Below, piece after piece: positions 25,603 through 34,692 of a DNA stretch of 64,000 nucleotides. The stretch covers positions 186,001-250,000 of the forward strand of contig NZ_QEII01000315.1 in assembly GCF_003347515.1 (NCBI RefSeq). The letters are read 5' to 3'. Source of the stretch: Rhodoferax ferrireducens (GTDB taxonomy: Bacteria > Pseudomonadota > Gammaproteobacteria > Burkholderiales > Burkholderiaceae_C). Within the stretch, counting starts at the first letter, position 1. Every line of letters begins with the position of its first letter. Position numbers and translations under genes: made by a program. Below the pieces are notes generated by a model that was given only the letters and a program-made list of their open reading frames with translations, ran no database searches and had not been told where the DNA came from.

Positions 25603-26250
25603 TCACCAGCGTTTACCGGTTTGCCTCTCCAGCATCGGACGTACCTTGACGGATATGGCCTCTCGTGCGCGGAAAATCCGGGACCGAACGGTGCCAATCG
25701 GGCAATTCATCACTTCCGAGATATCTTCATAGCTCAAACCTTCAATTTCCCGCAAGGTCAGCGCCTGACGCAAATCCTCAGGCAAGGCCTCCAAAGCAGC
25801 ATTGACCGCAGCAGCAATTTCCTTCGCCGCCAGCACCGACTCCGGTGTCTCATCGGCTGTTGGTTCACTTCTGGCGTGATAAGTTTCATCGCCGTCTTCA
25901 TCCAATTTAAAAGAGCTCTCTGACACAGTTGGATCGCGCTTGAGTTCCAGCAAGAATTTTTTGGCGGTATTGACCGCGATGCGATACAGCCAGGTATAGA
26001 ACTGGGCATCGCCACGAAACTGGTGCAGCGCCCGGTAGGCCCGAATGAAAGTCTCCTGGGCAATGTCCTCCACCAGATCGACGTCGCGCACCATGCGACC
26101 AATCAGCCGCTGAATGCGGCGCTGGTACTTGATAACGAGCAGCTCGTAGGCGCGCTGGTCTCCGGCCACGGCCCGCTCCACCAGCATGACGTCACTGTCA
26201 GTCTTGCCAGGCAGGGGTTGCAATGGTGGCGGTGTAGAGTCGTCGTTCAA
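25603..26250 (-). CDS. rpoE: RNA polymerase sigma-E factor
   Basis: ECF sigma factor for envelope stress. The 215-aa protein has region 2 (AYELLVIKYQRRIQRLIGRMVRDVDLVEDIAQETFIRAYRAL...YTWLYRIAVNTAKK) and region 4 (LPEDLRQALTLREIEGLSYEDISEVMNCPIGTVRSRIFRAR). A long acidic linker joins them. The start overlaps the preceding gene's stop by 4 nt. I found no convincing sigma-E-type promoter in the 42-bp gap before that gene. Confidence 0.95.
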   Translation of the reverse strand: MNDDSTPPPLQPLPGKTDSDVMLVERAVAGDQRAYELLVIKYQRRIQRLIGRMVRDVDLVEDIAQETFIRAYRALHQFRGDAQFYTWLYRIAVNTAKKFLLELKRDPTVSESSFKLDEDGDETYHARSEPTADETPESVLAAKEIAAAVNAALEALPEDLRQALTLREIEGLSYEDISEVMNCPIGTVRSRIFRAREAISVKVRPMLERQTGKRW

Positions 26251-26720
26251 GATTTCACCTGTGCCAAGGCAGCCTCCGTCGCTGCACCCGGGGCCTTCAC
26301 CACGCCACGGCGAGAAAAGACGGCTCGGCGCAAATCGTTCCAGCGTGCCGCGTCAGCCCGCCGTTCAGGCCAAAGCCATAGGCTGGTGCCAGTGTCAGTG
26401 TTCAGGCTCAACACCAGAGAAGAATGGAAATCAAGATGGACGGTCACCAAGCCTTCGACTGACGCGCCAAGGCTTGCCCAGCGCCAAACCTGCCCGTCCC
26501 AGCGCAAAGTCCCCCGGGGAGAGCGGTTCCAGGTCACGGCAGCGACGAGGCAAGCGCCCAGCAGGGTCATGGCAAATAGCCATTGCTGCCACTCCGCAGG
26601 GTTGGACTGGTAGCGCCAGAGTGCGCCGGAAACCACGCCGCCAACGCCCGTCACGCCCACCAGCCAGCCCTGAAAACGCGAACGCCCCACCGGATAACTG
26701 ACCGCTGGGGCGCTGTGCAT
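26247..26720 (-). CDS. YgfX/CptA-like membrane protein
   Basis: A 157-aa protein with two transmembrane segments near the N-terminus (GWLVGVTGVGGVVSGALW and WLFAMTLLGACLVAAV) and a soluble C-terminal domain ending SLWLWPERRADAARWNDLRRAVFSR. This layout resembles YgfX-type proteins, which end in a similar L-W-pattern plus RxLRRW segment. The match is by eye and weak. It lies between fabF and rpoE and its stop overlaps the rpoE start, so it is likely the first gene of the sigma-E operon. Confidence 0.6.
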   Translation of the reverse strand: MHSAPAVSYPVGRSRFQGWLVGVTGVGGVVSGALWRYQSNPAEWQQWLFAMTLLGACLVAAVTWNRSPRGTLRWDGQVWRWASLGASVEGLVTVHLDFHSSLVLSLNTDTGTSLWLWPERRADAARWNDLRRAVFSRRGVVKAPGAATEAALAQVKS

Positions 26721-26762
26721 GCGGAAGTCAGTATGTAATCTCTGTTCAGTGGTCGGAAAACG

Positions 26763-28010
26763 TCACGGTGCACGCTTGAACACAAGCGAGCCATTGGTGC
26801 CACCAAACCCGAAATTGTTTTTCAGGGCCACATCAATCTTCATGTCACGCGCGATATTGGCGCAGAAGTCCAGATCACACTCGGGATCCTGGTTGAAAAT
26901 ATTGATGGTCGGCGGACTCTTCTGGTGGTGCAGTGCCAGCACGGTAAAGATGGACTCAATACCACCGGCGCCACCCAGCAAGTGCCCAGTCATGGATTTG
27001 GTGGAGTTGACCACCGTTTTCTTCGCATGATCCCCCAAGGCCGCCTTGATGGCATTGGTTTCATTCAAATCCCCCAGCGGTGTCGAGGTGCCGTGAGCGT
27101 TCAGATAATCAATCTGATCAGCGTTCACGCCCGCATTGCGCATGGCACCGAGCATGGCGCGGCGGGGACCGTCCATATTCGGGGCGGTCATGTGGCCCGC
27201 ATCGGCACTCATGCCAAATCCTGCCAGCTCGGCGTAAATCTTGGCGCCACGGGCTTTGGCGTGTTCGTACTCTTCGAGCACCATCACCCCAGCACCTTCA
27301 CCCAAGACAAAGCCATCGCGGTCCTTGTCCCAGGGGCGCGAGGCCGTTTGAGGGTCATCATTACGCGTGCTCAATGCCCGCATGGCGGCAAAACCGCCAA
27401 TACCCAAAGGCGACACTGTGGCTTCGGACCCACCTGCCACCATCACATCCGCGTCACCGTACTCGATCATGCGGCCGGCTTCACCTATGCAGTGCAAGCC
27501 GGTGGTGCAGGCCGACACGATCGCCATATTCGGCCCTTTAAAACCAAAACGGATCGCCACATGACCGGCAATCATATTGACAATGGTGGACGGCACAAAA
27601 AATGGGGAAATGCGACGCGCACCCCGATTAACGAACTCAGTGTGCATGTCTTCAATCATCGGCAAGCCACCAATGCCGGAACCAATCAAGCAACCGATTC
27701 GAGTGGACAACTCATCATCCAGCGCATCAAGCGTGGGCAGACCAGCATCGGCAACGGCCTGACTGGCCGCGGCGATGCCGAAATGAATAAAGGCATCCAT
27801 GGTGCGCGCCTCTTTGGGGCCGATATAGGCCCCCAGATCAAAGTCTTTGATCTCACCTGCGATCTTGCAGGAAAAGCTTGATGCATCGAACTTGGTAATC
27901 AGATCGATACCCGATTTTCCGGCCAGCAGGTTGGCCCAAGCATCAGCTACCGTGTTGCCCACGGGACTGATACAACCCAAACCTGTTACAACAACGCGAC
28001 GACGGGACAT
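26763..28010 (-). CDS. fabF: 3-oxoacyl-[acyl-carrier-protein] synthase II
   Basis: Elongating condensing enzyme of type II fatty-acid synthesis. The 415-aa protein has the catalytic Cys in VSACTTGLHCIG and the two His in NAHGTSTPLGD and MTGHLLGGAGG. It follows acpP (149-bp gap, 28011-28159, with no clear feature), as is usual. Confidence 0.96.
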   Translation of the reverse strand: MSRRRVVVTGLGCISPVGNTVADAWANLLAGKSGIDLITKFDASSFSCKIAGEIKDFDLGAYIGPKEARTMDAFIHFGIAAASQAVADAGLPTLDALDDELSTRIGCLIGSGIGGLPMIEDMHTEFVNRGARRISPFFVPSTIVNMIAGHVAIRFGFKGPNMAIVSACTTGLHCIGEAGRMIEYGDADVMVAGGSEATVSPLGIGGFAAMRALSTRNDDPQTASRPWDKDRDGFVLGEGAGVMVLEEYEHAKARGAKIYAELAGFGMSADAGHMTAPNMDGPRRAMLGAMRNAGVNADQIDYLNAHGTSTPLGDLNETNAIKAALGDHAKKTVVNSTKSMTGHLLGGAGGIESIFTVLALHHQKSPPTINIFNQDPECDLDFCANIARDMKIDVALKNNFGFGGTNGSLVFKRAP

Positions 28011-28159
28011 AGAAATTTGCAGTCAGTAGTTGAGCTAAAGAAAGCCGCCTGGAGCGGCATGAAACCAGGCCTAGGGACTGGGGCAGCATATGCCCGCGCA
28101 GTCCGTCACAGTCAGCCACGTTCAGTGCACGGACGCCACAGCGCCGGACACACGGAAAC

Positions 28160-28399
28160 TTACGCTTTTTTGTGCGTATTCGCGTAATCGATTGCGTTTT
28201 GTACCGTTGTGATTTTTTCGGCATCTTCGTCCGGAATCTCAATTCCGAATTCATCTTCCAGCGCCATCACCAGCTCCACCGTATCAAGGGAATCTGCACC
28301 AAGATCAGCCACAAAGGCTTTTTCGCTGGTAACTTGGGACTCTTCCACACCGAGTTGTTCGGCAATAATTTTTTTCACGCGTGCTTCAATATCGCTCAT
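28160..28399 (-). CDS. acpP: Acyl carrier protein
   Basis: Carrier of growing acyl chains. The 79-aa acidic protein has the phosphopantetheine site DLGADSLDTVELVM (Ser about 37), the target of AcpS encoded at 14786-15193. It lies between fabG and fabF. Confidence 0.98.
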   Translation of the reverse strand: MSDIEARVKKIIAEQLGVEESQVTSEKAFVADLGADSLDTVELVMALEDEFGIEIPDEDAEKITTVQNAIDYANTHKKA

Positions 28400-28432
28400 G
28401 GGTTCACTCAGACGGTAGTAAATTAATCCGTG

Positions 28433-28463
28433 ATTTTAGCCGGGCTTCGGGGCGATTCCCCAA
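28433..28463 (-). promoter_or_regulatory. Possible acpP promoter
   Basis: Minus strand TTGGGG (28458-28463) and TAAAAT (28433-28438) with a 19-bp spacer, about 34 bp before the acpP ATG. The spacing is long and the -35 match is partial. acpP often has its own promoter because much more product is needed than from its neighbours. Confidence 0.3.
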
Positions 28464-28516
28464 TCCGGCCACCGAACGGATAAATCGGCTTTTTTCTATT
28501 TGTATCGGGTCGCCGC

Positions 28517-29263
28517 TTACATGAGCATGCCGCCGTTGACGTGCAACTCCTGCCCCGTCACGTAAGCGGCCTGCGGCGAAGCCAGATAGGCCACCGCATG
28601 CGCGATGTCCGATGGCTTGCCCAGATGACCCAGCGGGATTTGACTCAGCAATGCTTTGTGCTGTTCTTCCTGCAAGCTGGCGGTCATGTCGGTCTCAATA
28701 AAGCCCGGCGCCACGCAATTGACTGTAATGTTGCGCGAGCCAAGCTCACGCGCCAGCGCACGGGTCATGCCGGCCACACCGGCCTTGGCAGCGGCATAGT
28801 TGGCCTGCCCGGGATTACCCGAAGCACCCACCACGGACGTGATGCTGATGATGCGGCCATAGCGCTGCTTCATCATGGTACGCATGACGGCGCGACTCAT
28901 GCGAAACACAGCCTTGAGATTGGTGTCGAGCACGGCATCCCACTCTTCATCCTTCATGCGCATGGCCAGGTTGTCACGCGTGATGCCGGCATTGTTCACC
29001 AGTACCTGCAGTCCGCCATGCTCCTTGACGATGTCGCCAATCAAGGCTTCAGCGGCCTGCACATCGTTGACATTCAATGTTTTACCAACACAGCCAGGGT
29101 AACCCGACAGGGTCTGCCCGATCTTTGCGGCTCCGTCGTCGGTTGTCGCCGTGCCGATGACCTTGAGCCCGCGTTGCGCCAGGGCCAGGGCAATGGCAGC
29201 ACCAATGCCGCGCGACGCACCGGTCACCAGGGCGACCTGGCCTTCAAATTTGACCTCACTCAT
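28517..29263 (-). CDS. fabG: 3-oxoacyl-[acyl-carrier-protein] reductase
   Basis: NADPH-dependent short-chain dehydrogenase of fatty-acid synthesis. The 248-aa protein has TGASRGIG, NNAGIT, and the Ser-Tyr-Lys triad (SITSVVGASGNPGQANYAAAK). The start MSEVKFEG at 29263 was chosen over an upstream Met; it overlaps fabD by 8 nt. Confidence 0.97.
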   Translation of the reverse strand: MSEVKFEGQVALVTGASRGIGAAIALALAQRGLKVIGTATTDDGAAKIGQTLSGYPGCVGKTLNVNDVQAAEALIGDIVKEHGGLQVLVNNAGITRDNLAMRMKDEEWDAVLDTNLKAVFRMSRAVMRTMMKQRYGRIISITSVVGASGNPGQANYAAAKAGVAGMTRALARELGSRNITVNCVAPGFIETDMTASLQEEQHKALLSQIPLGHLGKPSDIAHAVAYLASPQAAYVTGQELHVNGGMLM

Positions 29264-30221
29264 GATTAACATCCCAAAGTACACTTTTCACAGCAGCTAG
29301 GCTGGCTGGGTCCAGCAGCGCCATGCCATTCAGTTCCGGGTCGATGCGTTTCACCATGCCGGCCAACACTTTGCCGGGGCCGCATTCCACAACGGTGGTC
29401 AAACCACGCGCCTTGATGGCCTGCACGCACTCCACCCAGCGTACAGGCCCAAAGGCTTGGCGGTACAGCGCATCGCGAATTCGATCGACATTTGCCTCCA
29501 CTGCAACGTCAACATTGTTAATCAACGCAATTTGGGGTGGCAAGAACTCAACCGAGGCCAGTTTTTCCCTGAGACGGTCAGCCGCCGGTTTCATTAAGCT
29601 CGAATGAAAAGGGGCCGACACCGGTAATGGCAGGGCGCGCTTGGCACCGTTGGCCTTCAACACCTCGCACGCCTTTTCCACTGCCGCCTTGCTGCCTGCA
29701 ATGACGGTTTGCGAGGGATCATTGAAGTTGACGGCTTCCACCACTTCAGGCGAAGTTGCGCCGAATCCTCTTGTCACCTCTTCGCAACCAGCTATTACTT
29801 TTGCAGCATCCATGCCCAAAATAGCGGCCATGGCGCCCACGCCCACCGGCACGGCGTCCTGCATGGCCTGGGCTCTGAAGCGTACCAACGGCGTGGCCTG
29901 GGCCAGCGTCAGCACACCGGCAGCCACCAAGGCTGAATACTCACCCAAGGAATGACCTGCCACGGCAGCCGGTGCAAGGCCGGTTTCAGCCATCCAGACA
30001 CGGTAGGCAGCCACAGCGGCTACCAGCATCACGGGCTGCGTGTTCGTCGTCAGGGCCAGTGCTTCCTTGGGGCCGTCCTTGATCAGCTTGGCAACATCTT
30101 CACCCAAGGCGTCTGAGGCCTCTTTGAGCGCCTCCACTACCACCGGATGATCGCCCCAAGCATCAAGCATGCCCACAGACTGAGAGCCTTGGCCAGGAAA
30201 AACAAAAGCAAATGGTTTCAT
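29256..30221 (-). CDS. fabD: Malonyl-CoA:ACP transacylase
   Basis: Loads malonyl groups onto ACP. The 321-aa protein begins MKPFAFVFPGQGSQSVG and has the nucleophile GHSLGEYSAL (Ser about 91). The reading frame stays open a further 90 nt upstream only because a family B repeat fills the gap; MKPFAF is the conserved start. A diverged B-like stretch (CAACCAGCTATTACTTTTGC, near 29788) is read within the gene. Confidence 0.96.
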   Translation of the reverse strand: MKPFAFVFPGQGSQSVGMLDAWGDHPVVVEALKEASDALGEDVAKLIKDGPKEALALTTNTQPVMLVAAVAAYRVWMAETGLAPAAVAGHSLGEYSALVAAGVLTLAQATPLVRFRAQAMQDAVPVGVGAMAAILGMDAAKVIAGCEEVTRGFGATSPEVVEAVNFNDPSQTVIAGSKAAVEKACEVLKANGAKRALPLPVSAPFHSSLMKPAADRLREKLASVEFLPPQIALINNVDVAVEANVDRIRDALYRQAFGPVRWVECVQAIKARGLTTVVECGPGKVLAGMVKRIDPELNGMALLDPASLAAVKSVLWDVNHE

Positions 30222-30247
30222 GCTGTTCTTATCAAAATTTTTATTCA

Positions 30248-30301
30248 ATAGGGCTAAAGCCCTTGTCTCACCTGCGCACCAAGCTATAGTTGTAATAGCA
30301 A
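30248..30301 (-). repeat. Dispersed repeat family B copy between fabH and fabD
   Basis: Reverse orientation: GGGCTAAAGCCC, then CACCTGCGCACCAAGC, then TATAGTTGTAATAGC. The minus strand gives the last codons and TAG stop of fabH. Confidence 0.75.
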
Positions 30302-31261
30302 AGCACCCCATGTGAAACCGCCGCCCACCGCTTCCAGCAGGAGCATCTCGCCGGGCTTAACGCGGCCTGCACGCACGGCGGTGTCAAGCGCCAATGGAAT
30401 GGAAGCAGCGGAGGTGTTGCCGTGCTGATCCACCGTCACGATGACTTTGTCCATCGACAGTTTGAGCTTCCTGGCAGTGCTCTGCATGATGCGTATATTG
30501 GCTTGGTGCGGAACCAGCCAGTCAACATCCGCAGCCACTTTGCCGGCCTTGGCCAGTGTGTTGCGGGCGGCGGTATCCAGCAAGCCCACTGCCAGCTTGA
30601 ATACAGCCTGGCCATCCATTTTCAGCAGCGGGTCGCCCAGCACCTGCCCGCCCGACACGTGGCCCGGCACGCACAAAATGCCGGCGTGCTTGCCGTCCGC
30701 ATGCAAGTCACTGGCGAGGATGCCGGGGGTGTCGGAGGCTTCCAGCACCACGGCACCGGCGCCATCGCCGAACAGAACACAGGTGGTGCGATCCGTGAAA
30801 TCGAGAATACGTGAAAAGACCTCGGCACCAATCACCAAGGCCTTTGTGGCTGCGCCAGTCTTGATCATCGCGTCGGCAATGGACAGCGCATAGACAAAGC
30901 CACTGCACACGGCCTGCACGTCGAACGCTGCACCACCATGGGCGCCCAGCTTGTTCTGCAAAATGCAGGCCGTCGAGGGGAACACCATATCGGGCGTGGA
31001 GGTTGCGACGATGATCAAGTCAATGTCGGTGGCCTGGACGCCAGCGGCCTGCAAGGCCAGGCGCGCAGCCTCAAGGCCCAGATCACTGCTGCAAACATCG
31101 GGGGCCGCAAAATGACGCGCCCGAATACCGGTGCGCTCAACAATCCATTCATCCGAAGTTTCAACACCCTTGGCGGCGAGCTCTGCCGCCAGATCGGCGT
31201 TGGTCAATCGACGGGGAGGGAGATAGCTACCGGTACCGGTGATACGTGAATATAGTTTCAT
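30284..31261 (-). CDS. fabH: 3-oxoacyl-[acyl-carrier-protein] synthase III
   Basis: Starts fatty-acid synthesis by condensing acetyl-CoA with malonyl-ACP. The 325-aa protein has the catalytic triad Cys (QAVCSGF, about C119), His (VPHQANIRI, about H252) and Asn (HGNTSAAS, about N282). It starts 3 nt after the plsX stop. Its final residues (LLLQL) come from the repeat. Confidence 0.97.
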   Translation of the reverse strand: MKLYSRITGTGSYLPPRRLTNADLAAELAAKGVETSDEWIVERTGIRARHFAAPDVCSSDLGLEAARLALQAAGVQATDIDLIIVATSTPDMVFPSTACILQNKLGAHGGAAFDVQAVCSGFVYALSIADAMIKTGAATKALVIGAEVFSRILDFTDRTTCVLFGDGAGAVVLEASDTPGILASDLHADGKHAGILCVPGHVSGGQVLGDPLLKMDGQAVFKLAVGLLDTAARNTLAKAGKVAADVDWLVPHQANIRIMQSTARKLKLSMDKVIVTVDQHGNTSAASIPLALDTAVRAGRVKPGEMLLLEAVGGGFTWGALLLQL

Positions 31262-31264
31262 TGA

Positions 31265-32314
31265 TCAGGCGAGGGCGACCGTATCGGGCTGTACGGAGAA
31301 CTCCACGGCGACCAACAGAGGCGCAACGTGAGCAATCCGAACTTGAACACGGTCAAGCAAGTTGTTTCGGGCTGCATCATACGCCCGCGTCAAAGCGTAC
31401 CCAAAAGCCAACTCATCGGCTGAGCCGTGACTCTTGAAGACCAGGCCGCGTAAGCCCAGCAAGGCTCCACCGTTGTAGCGGCGGTGATCCATCCGCTTTT
31501 TAAGCGCCGATATGATGGGATAGGCCGCAATAGCCGCCAATTTTGTAAAAATATTGCGTGAAAACTCGATCTTCAAAAAATCGACAATCATGGTCGCCAA
31601 GCCTTCGCTGGCTTTCAAGGCCACATTGCCGACAAAACCGTCACAGACGACAATATCGGCGGTTCCCTTGAAGATATCGTTTCCTTCGACATTGCCATAG
31701 AAATTCAAATCGCCCGCTTTGGCGGCCGTTCGCAGCAATTCACCGGCTTTTTTGATAACTTCATTGCCTTTAATGGCCTCTTCGCCAATATTTAGCAAGC
31801 CGACTGTGGGATTGTCATTGCCGCTCAGAACGGATACAAGGGCAGAGCCCATCATCGCGAACTGCAGCAGATGCTCGGCCGAGCAATCGACATTGGCGCC
31901 CATGTCCAGCACCGTGGTGGCTTGACCCTTGGCATTGGGAATTTGCCCGGCGATGGCGGGGCGGTCGATGCCATCCAGGGTTTTGAGCAAGTAGCGTGAA
32001 ATAGCCATCAGCGCGGCAGTATTGCCCGCCGACACGGCGGCTTGCGCAGCACCATCCTTGACTTGCTGAATGGCCACGCGCATGGAAGAGTCTTTCTTCC
32101 GGCGCAGCGCCACCTCAAGCGGGTCATCCATACCAACAACCTCGCTGGCCGAGACCAGGGTCGCGCGCGGATGGGAGAATGCACGCAAGCTGTCCGGCAG
32201 TCCGACCATCAATAACTGGGCGTCGGGGTGACGGCCCAGAAAATTACGACAGGCAGGAAGCGTGACACGGGGGCCATGATCGCCCCCCATGCAATCGACA
32301 GCGATAGTGATCAT
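31265..32314 (-). CDS. plsX: Phosphate acyltransferase PlsX
   Basis: Converts acyl-ACP to acyl-phosphate for phospholipid synthesis. The 349-aa protein starts MITIAVDCMGGDHGP and has SAGNTAALMAISRY and VVCDGFVGNVALKASEG, typical of the family. It lies between rpmF and fabH, the standard arrangement. Confidence 0.96.
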   Translation of the reverse strand: MITIAVDCMGGDHGPRVTLPACRNFLGRHPDAQLLMVGLPDSLRAFSHPRATLVSASEVVGMDDPLEVALRRKKDSSMRVAIQQVKDGAAQAAVSAGNTAALMAISRYLLKTLDGIDRPAIAGQIPNAKGQATTVLDMGANVDCSAEHLLQFAMMGSALVSVLSGNDNPTVGLLNIGEEAIKGNEVIKKAGELLRTAAKAGDLNFYGNVEGNDIFKGTADIVVCDGFVGNVALKASEGLATMIVDFLKIEFSRNIFTKLAAIAAYPIISALKKRMDHRRYNGGALLGLRGLVFKSHGSADELAFGYALTRAYDAARNNLLDRVQVRIAHVAPLLVAVEFSVQPDTVALA

Positions 32315-32368
32315 GGGAGACTAGTGCAGCGTGGCAAATGGCAAGCGAATATCGTAAGCATCAAGACA

Positions 32369-32405
32369 AAGGCCCGACGCTACAAACAAAGTAGCCTCGG
32401 GCCTT
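32369..32405 (-). terminator. Hairpin between rpmF and plsX
   Basis: Minus strand: AAGGCCCGA, GCTAC, loop TTTGTTT, GTAGC, CGGGCCTT, followed by TGTCTTG. It is a long, nearly perfect hairpin with a poor T-run, so it may be a partial terminator or a processing site that separates ribosomal-protein from lipid-gene expression. Confidence 0.5.
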
Positions 32406-32421
32406 GGTTTATTTGAAACGA

Positions 32422-32604
32422 TCAGGCTTCAGACTTGGTCTTGAGCACTTGGCGGCCACGGTAAAAGCCGTTGGGGCTGATGTGGTGACGCAAATGGGTT
32501 TCGCCCGTGGTGGACTCAACTGCGATGCCTGGCACGACCAGTGCGTTGTGCGAGCGGTGCATACCGCGCTTTGAAGGTGATTTTTTGTTCTGTTGGACAG
32601 CCAT
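32422..32604 (-). CDS. rpmF: 50S ribosomal protein L32
   Basis: The 60-aa basic protein MAVQQNKKSPSKRGMHRSHN is typical bL32. The C-terminal part lacks the Cys pairs seen in some zinc-binding L32. It follows yceD, as in most proteobacteria. Confidence 0.97.
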   Translation of the reverse strand: MAVQQNKKSPSKRGMHRSHNALVVPGIAVESTTGETHLRHHISPNGFYRGRQVLKTKSEA

Positions 32605-32717
32605 GATCTGCTCCTTGCGTCTGTTTGTTGCGAAGGCCGCAACATCTTGGGGTTTGTGAAACGTGTGAATTGAAACAATTCACGCGAAGCCCATGAGTAT
32701 AGCGCACCTGGACCCAC

Positions 32718-33266
32718 TCAGCTTGATTTACCGCCCTGCAGCTTGGCCAACACGGCGAAAGGATTGCGCTTTTCGGCCGAGGCGGCGTCAAAACCCGGAT
32801 CGACTGCCGCCAATTTAACCTCCACCGGACACGTCTCATGGCGGGGAACCACGGGCAAGGCCATCAGTACTTCATCTTCGATCAGGTCAGACAGCTTGAA
32901 ATCCTGGCTCAGGGCCAGCACGTCTTCTTCCGCGTCTTCGTCTTGTGCTTCAGCCGCTTCTTCGCTGGCGACGAAACGGAAAGACTGGTTCACCGTGACC
33001 TCAAGATCCACAGGACCCAGGCAACGCTGGCAAGTCAATGGCAAACTCACGTCCACGGTCAAATGCAGCCAGACCTGCTCGGCGCCCGCTTCGTCAGCCC
33101 GAACCTCACCTTGCGCCGACCAATCAAGCATATTATCAGCGCCTATCCCTTGTGTTTCCTGCATTAGTCGCTCATATTTCGATAGCAAATCATGTCCAGC
33201 AATCTTGCTCGCAGCCTGTGCAAACGCCTTGACATCCAGATGGGTAGGGGGAGACTCTTGTTTCAT
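32718..33266 (-). CDS. yceD: DUF177 (YceD) family protein
   Basis: A 182-aa acidic protein with the family's CQRCLGPVDLEV Cys motif and an acidic stretch, then DLIEDEVLMALPVVPRHETC. YceD-type proteins sit before rpmF; plant and bacterial relatives are linked to 23S rRNA accumulation. The segment around 33130-33187 looks like a diverged family B repeat and encodes LLSKYERLMQETQGIG. Confidence 0.88.
   Translation of the reverse strand: MKQESPPTHLDVKAFAQAASKIAGHDLLSKYERLMQETQGIGADNMLDWSAQGEVRADEAGAEQVWLHLTVDVSLPLTCQRCLGPVDLEVTVNQSFRFVASEEAAEAQDEDAEEDVLALSQDFKLSDLIEDEVLMALPVVPRHETCPVEVKLAAVDPGFDAASAEKRNPFAVLAKLQGGKSS
33130..33187 (-). repeat. Probable diverged family B copy inside yceD
   Basis: GCGCCTATCCCTTGTG, then CCTGCATTAGTCGCTCATAT, then TTCGATAGC follows the reverse-oriented family pattern (CTA-CCC, TGCG, GCT-AT-rich-ATAGC) but with many differences. 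Confidence 0.4.
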
Positions 33267-33291
33267 GCATGCAGTGTAAGAGAATCACGGC

Positions 33292-33885
33292 ATGTCTGAA
33301 ACTACACCCCGAAAACTCATCCTGGGTTCCACCTCGCCCTACCGCCGTGACCTGTTAGCGCGCCTGCGCATCCCATTTGATGTCGTCGCGCCCGACGTCG
33401 ATGAAACACCCCAGGGCACTGAAGCACCGAAACAACTGGCCTGCCGACTGGCGATGGCCAAGGCCCGTGTCGTGGCGGCCCAATTTCCGGCCTGCGTCGT
33501 GATCGGCTCGGACCAAGTGGCCGATCTGGACGGCCAGGCCCTCGGCAAACCGGGCGACCATGCACGAGCCACAGCGCAGTTGCAGCAAATGCGCGGGAAA
33601 ACCGTGATTTTCCAGACCGCCGTGGCAGTGGTTTGCCAGGAAACTGGCTTTGCCCAAATGGACCTGGCCCAGGTCAAAGTGAAATTTCGTGAGCTCTCTG
33701 ATGCCGAGATCGAAGCCTACTTGCGCGCCGAAACACCTTACGACTGCGCGGGCAGCGCCAAAAGCGAGGGCCTGGGTATCGCCTTGTTGGCGTCCATCGA
33801 CAACGATGACCCGACGGCGCTGGTGGGTCTGCCACTGATTCGCACCAGCCGGATGATTCAGGCCGCAGGCATACAGGTGCTATGA
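33292..33885 (+). CDS. Maf-family nucleotide pyrophosphatase (YceF-like)
   Basis: A 197-aa house-cleaning pyrophosphatase, of the subgroup that acts on 7-methyl-GTP in E. coli. The motif ILGSTSPYRRDLLARL and the core VIGSDQVADLDGQ are present. It is divergent from yceD with only 25 bp between them, and overlaps the next gene by 4 nt (ATGA). Confidence 0.9.
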   Translation: MSETTPRKLILGSTSPYRRDLLARLRIPFDVVAPDVDETPQGTEAPKQLACRLAMAKARVVAAQFPACVVIGSDQVADLDGQALGKPGDHARATAQLQQMRGKTVIFQTAVAVVCQETGFAQMDLAQVKVKFRELSDAEIEAYLRAETPYDCAGSAKSEGLGIALLASIDNDDPTALVGLPLIRTSRMIQAAGIQVL

Positions 33886-34673
33886 CCATGACAACGACAT
33901 CGCAAAACGCACCGATCGCACGCGGCCGTCTCTACCTGGTTCCAGCGCCCTTGGATTTCGGCTGCGACGAAACAGTGAACCTGCAAAACACGATGCCCTG
34001 GGGCACCCTGACCGTGGCGTCGCAGCTGCAGTATTGGGTCTGCGAAAACGCCAAATCGGCGCGCGCCTATTTGAAACGGGTCAACGAGATCAGCCCGCTA
34101 AGCAGCCCGCTTCAGGCCCTGCATATTCAGGAACTGCCGCGCGAGGTCCATAAGAAAGGGGATCACACCGGCAATTTTGACGCTCGCCCTCTGCTGACTC
34201 CCGCACTGGACGGACACGACGTGGGGCTGGTCAGCGAGGCCGGCATGCCCGCCGTGGCGGACCCGGGTTCGTCAGTGGTGCGTGCGGCGCACGATCTGGG
34301 CATTGAGGTCATCCCCTTGACCGGACCGGTGTCACTGTTGCTGGCCTTGGCGGCCAGCGGGCTCAATGGCCAGAATTTTGCATTTGTGGGTTACTTGCCA
34401 CAAGAAGCCACAGAGCGTGCCCAGCGCATTCGGGAACTGGAATCGCTGGCCTTGAAAACGGGGCAAACACAAATGTTCATTGAAACGCCCTATCGCAATG
34501 TCGCCATGATGCAGACGCTGCTGCAAACACTGCAGCACAACACACGATTGGCCGTGTGCAGCGGGTTGACCCTGCCCCGCGGCGTCTGCCAAAGCGACAC
34601 CATCAAGAACTGGCGAAAGAAGACCTCGCCACTCAACAACTCGACCCCGACGGTATTTGCGCTGGGCCGCTGA
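33882..34673 (+). CDS. Tetrapyrrole-methylase family SAM methyltransferase (RsmI-like)
   Basis: A 263-aa protein with the TP-methylase fold: RLYLVPAPLDFG, then GLVSEAGMPAVADPGSSVVRAAHDLG and PLTGPVSLLLALAASGLNGQNFAFVGYLP, similar to the rRNA 2'-O-methyltransferase RsmI. The N-terminal part differs from standard RsmI (QYWVCENAKSARAYLKRV), so this is a sister group, and the substrate is not certain. Confidence 0.8.
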   Translation: MTMTTTSQNAPIARGRLYLVPAPLDFGCDETVNLQNTMPWGTLTVASQLQYWVCENAKSARAYLKRVNEISPLSSPLQALHIQELPREVHKKGDHTGNFDARPLLTPALDGHDVGLVSEAGMPAVADPGSSVVRAAHDLGIEVIPLTGPVSLLLALAASGLNGQNFAFVGYLPQEATERAQRIRELESLALKTGQTQMFIETPYRNVAMMQTLLQTLQHNTRLAVCSGLTLPRGVCQSDTIKNWRKKTSPLNNSTPTVFALGR

Positions 34674-34692
34674 TTCTCACCGTGGATGCGAA

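Noticed and set aside
26700..26765. Sigma-E promoter upstream of the rpoE operon
   Set aside because: The minus strand has a weak GAAC-like element but no convincing spaced TCTGA partner.
31082..31100. VCSSDL peptide in FabH that resembles a known sequencing-adapter translation
   Set aside because: The codons here (TGC AGC AGT GAT CTG) differ from adapter sequence, and the surrounding frame is normal FabH.
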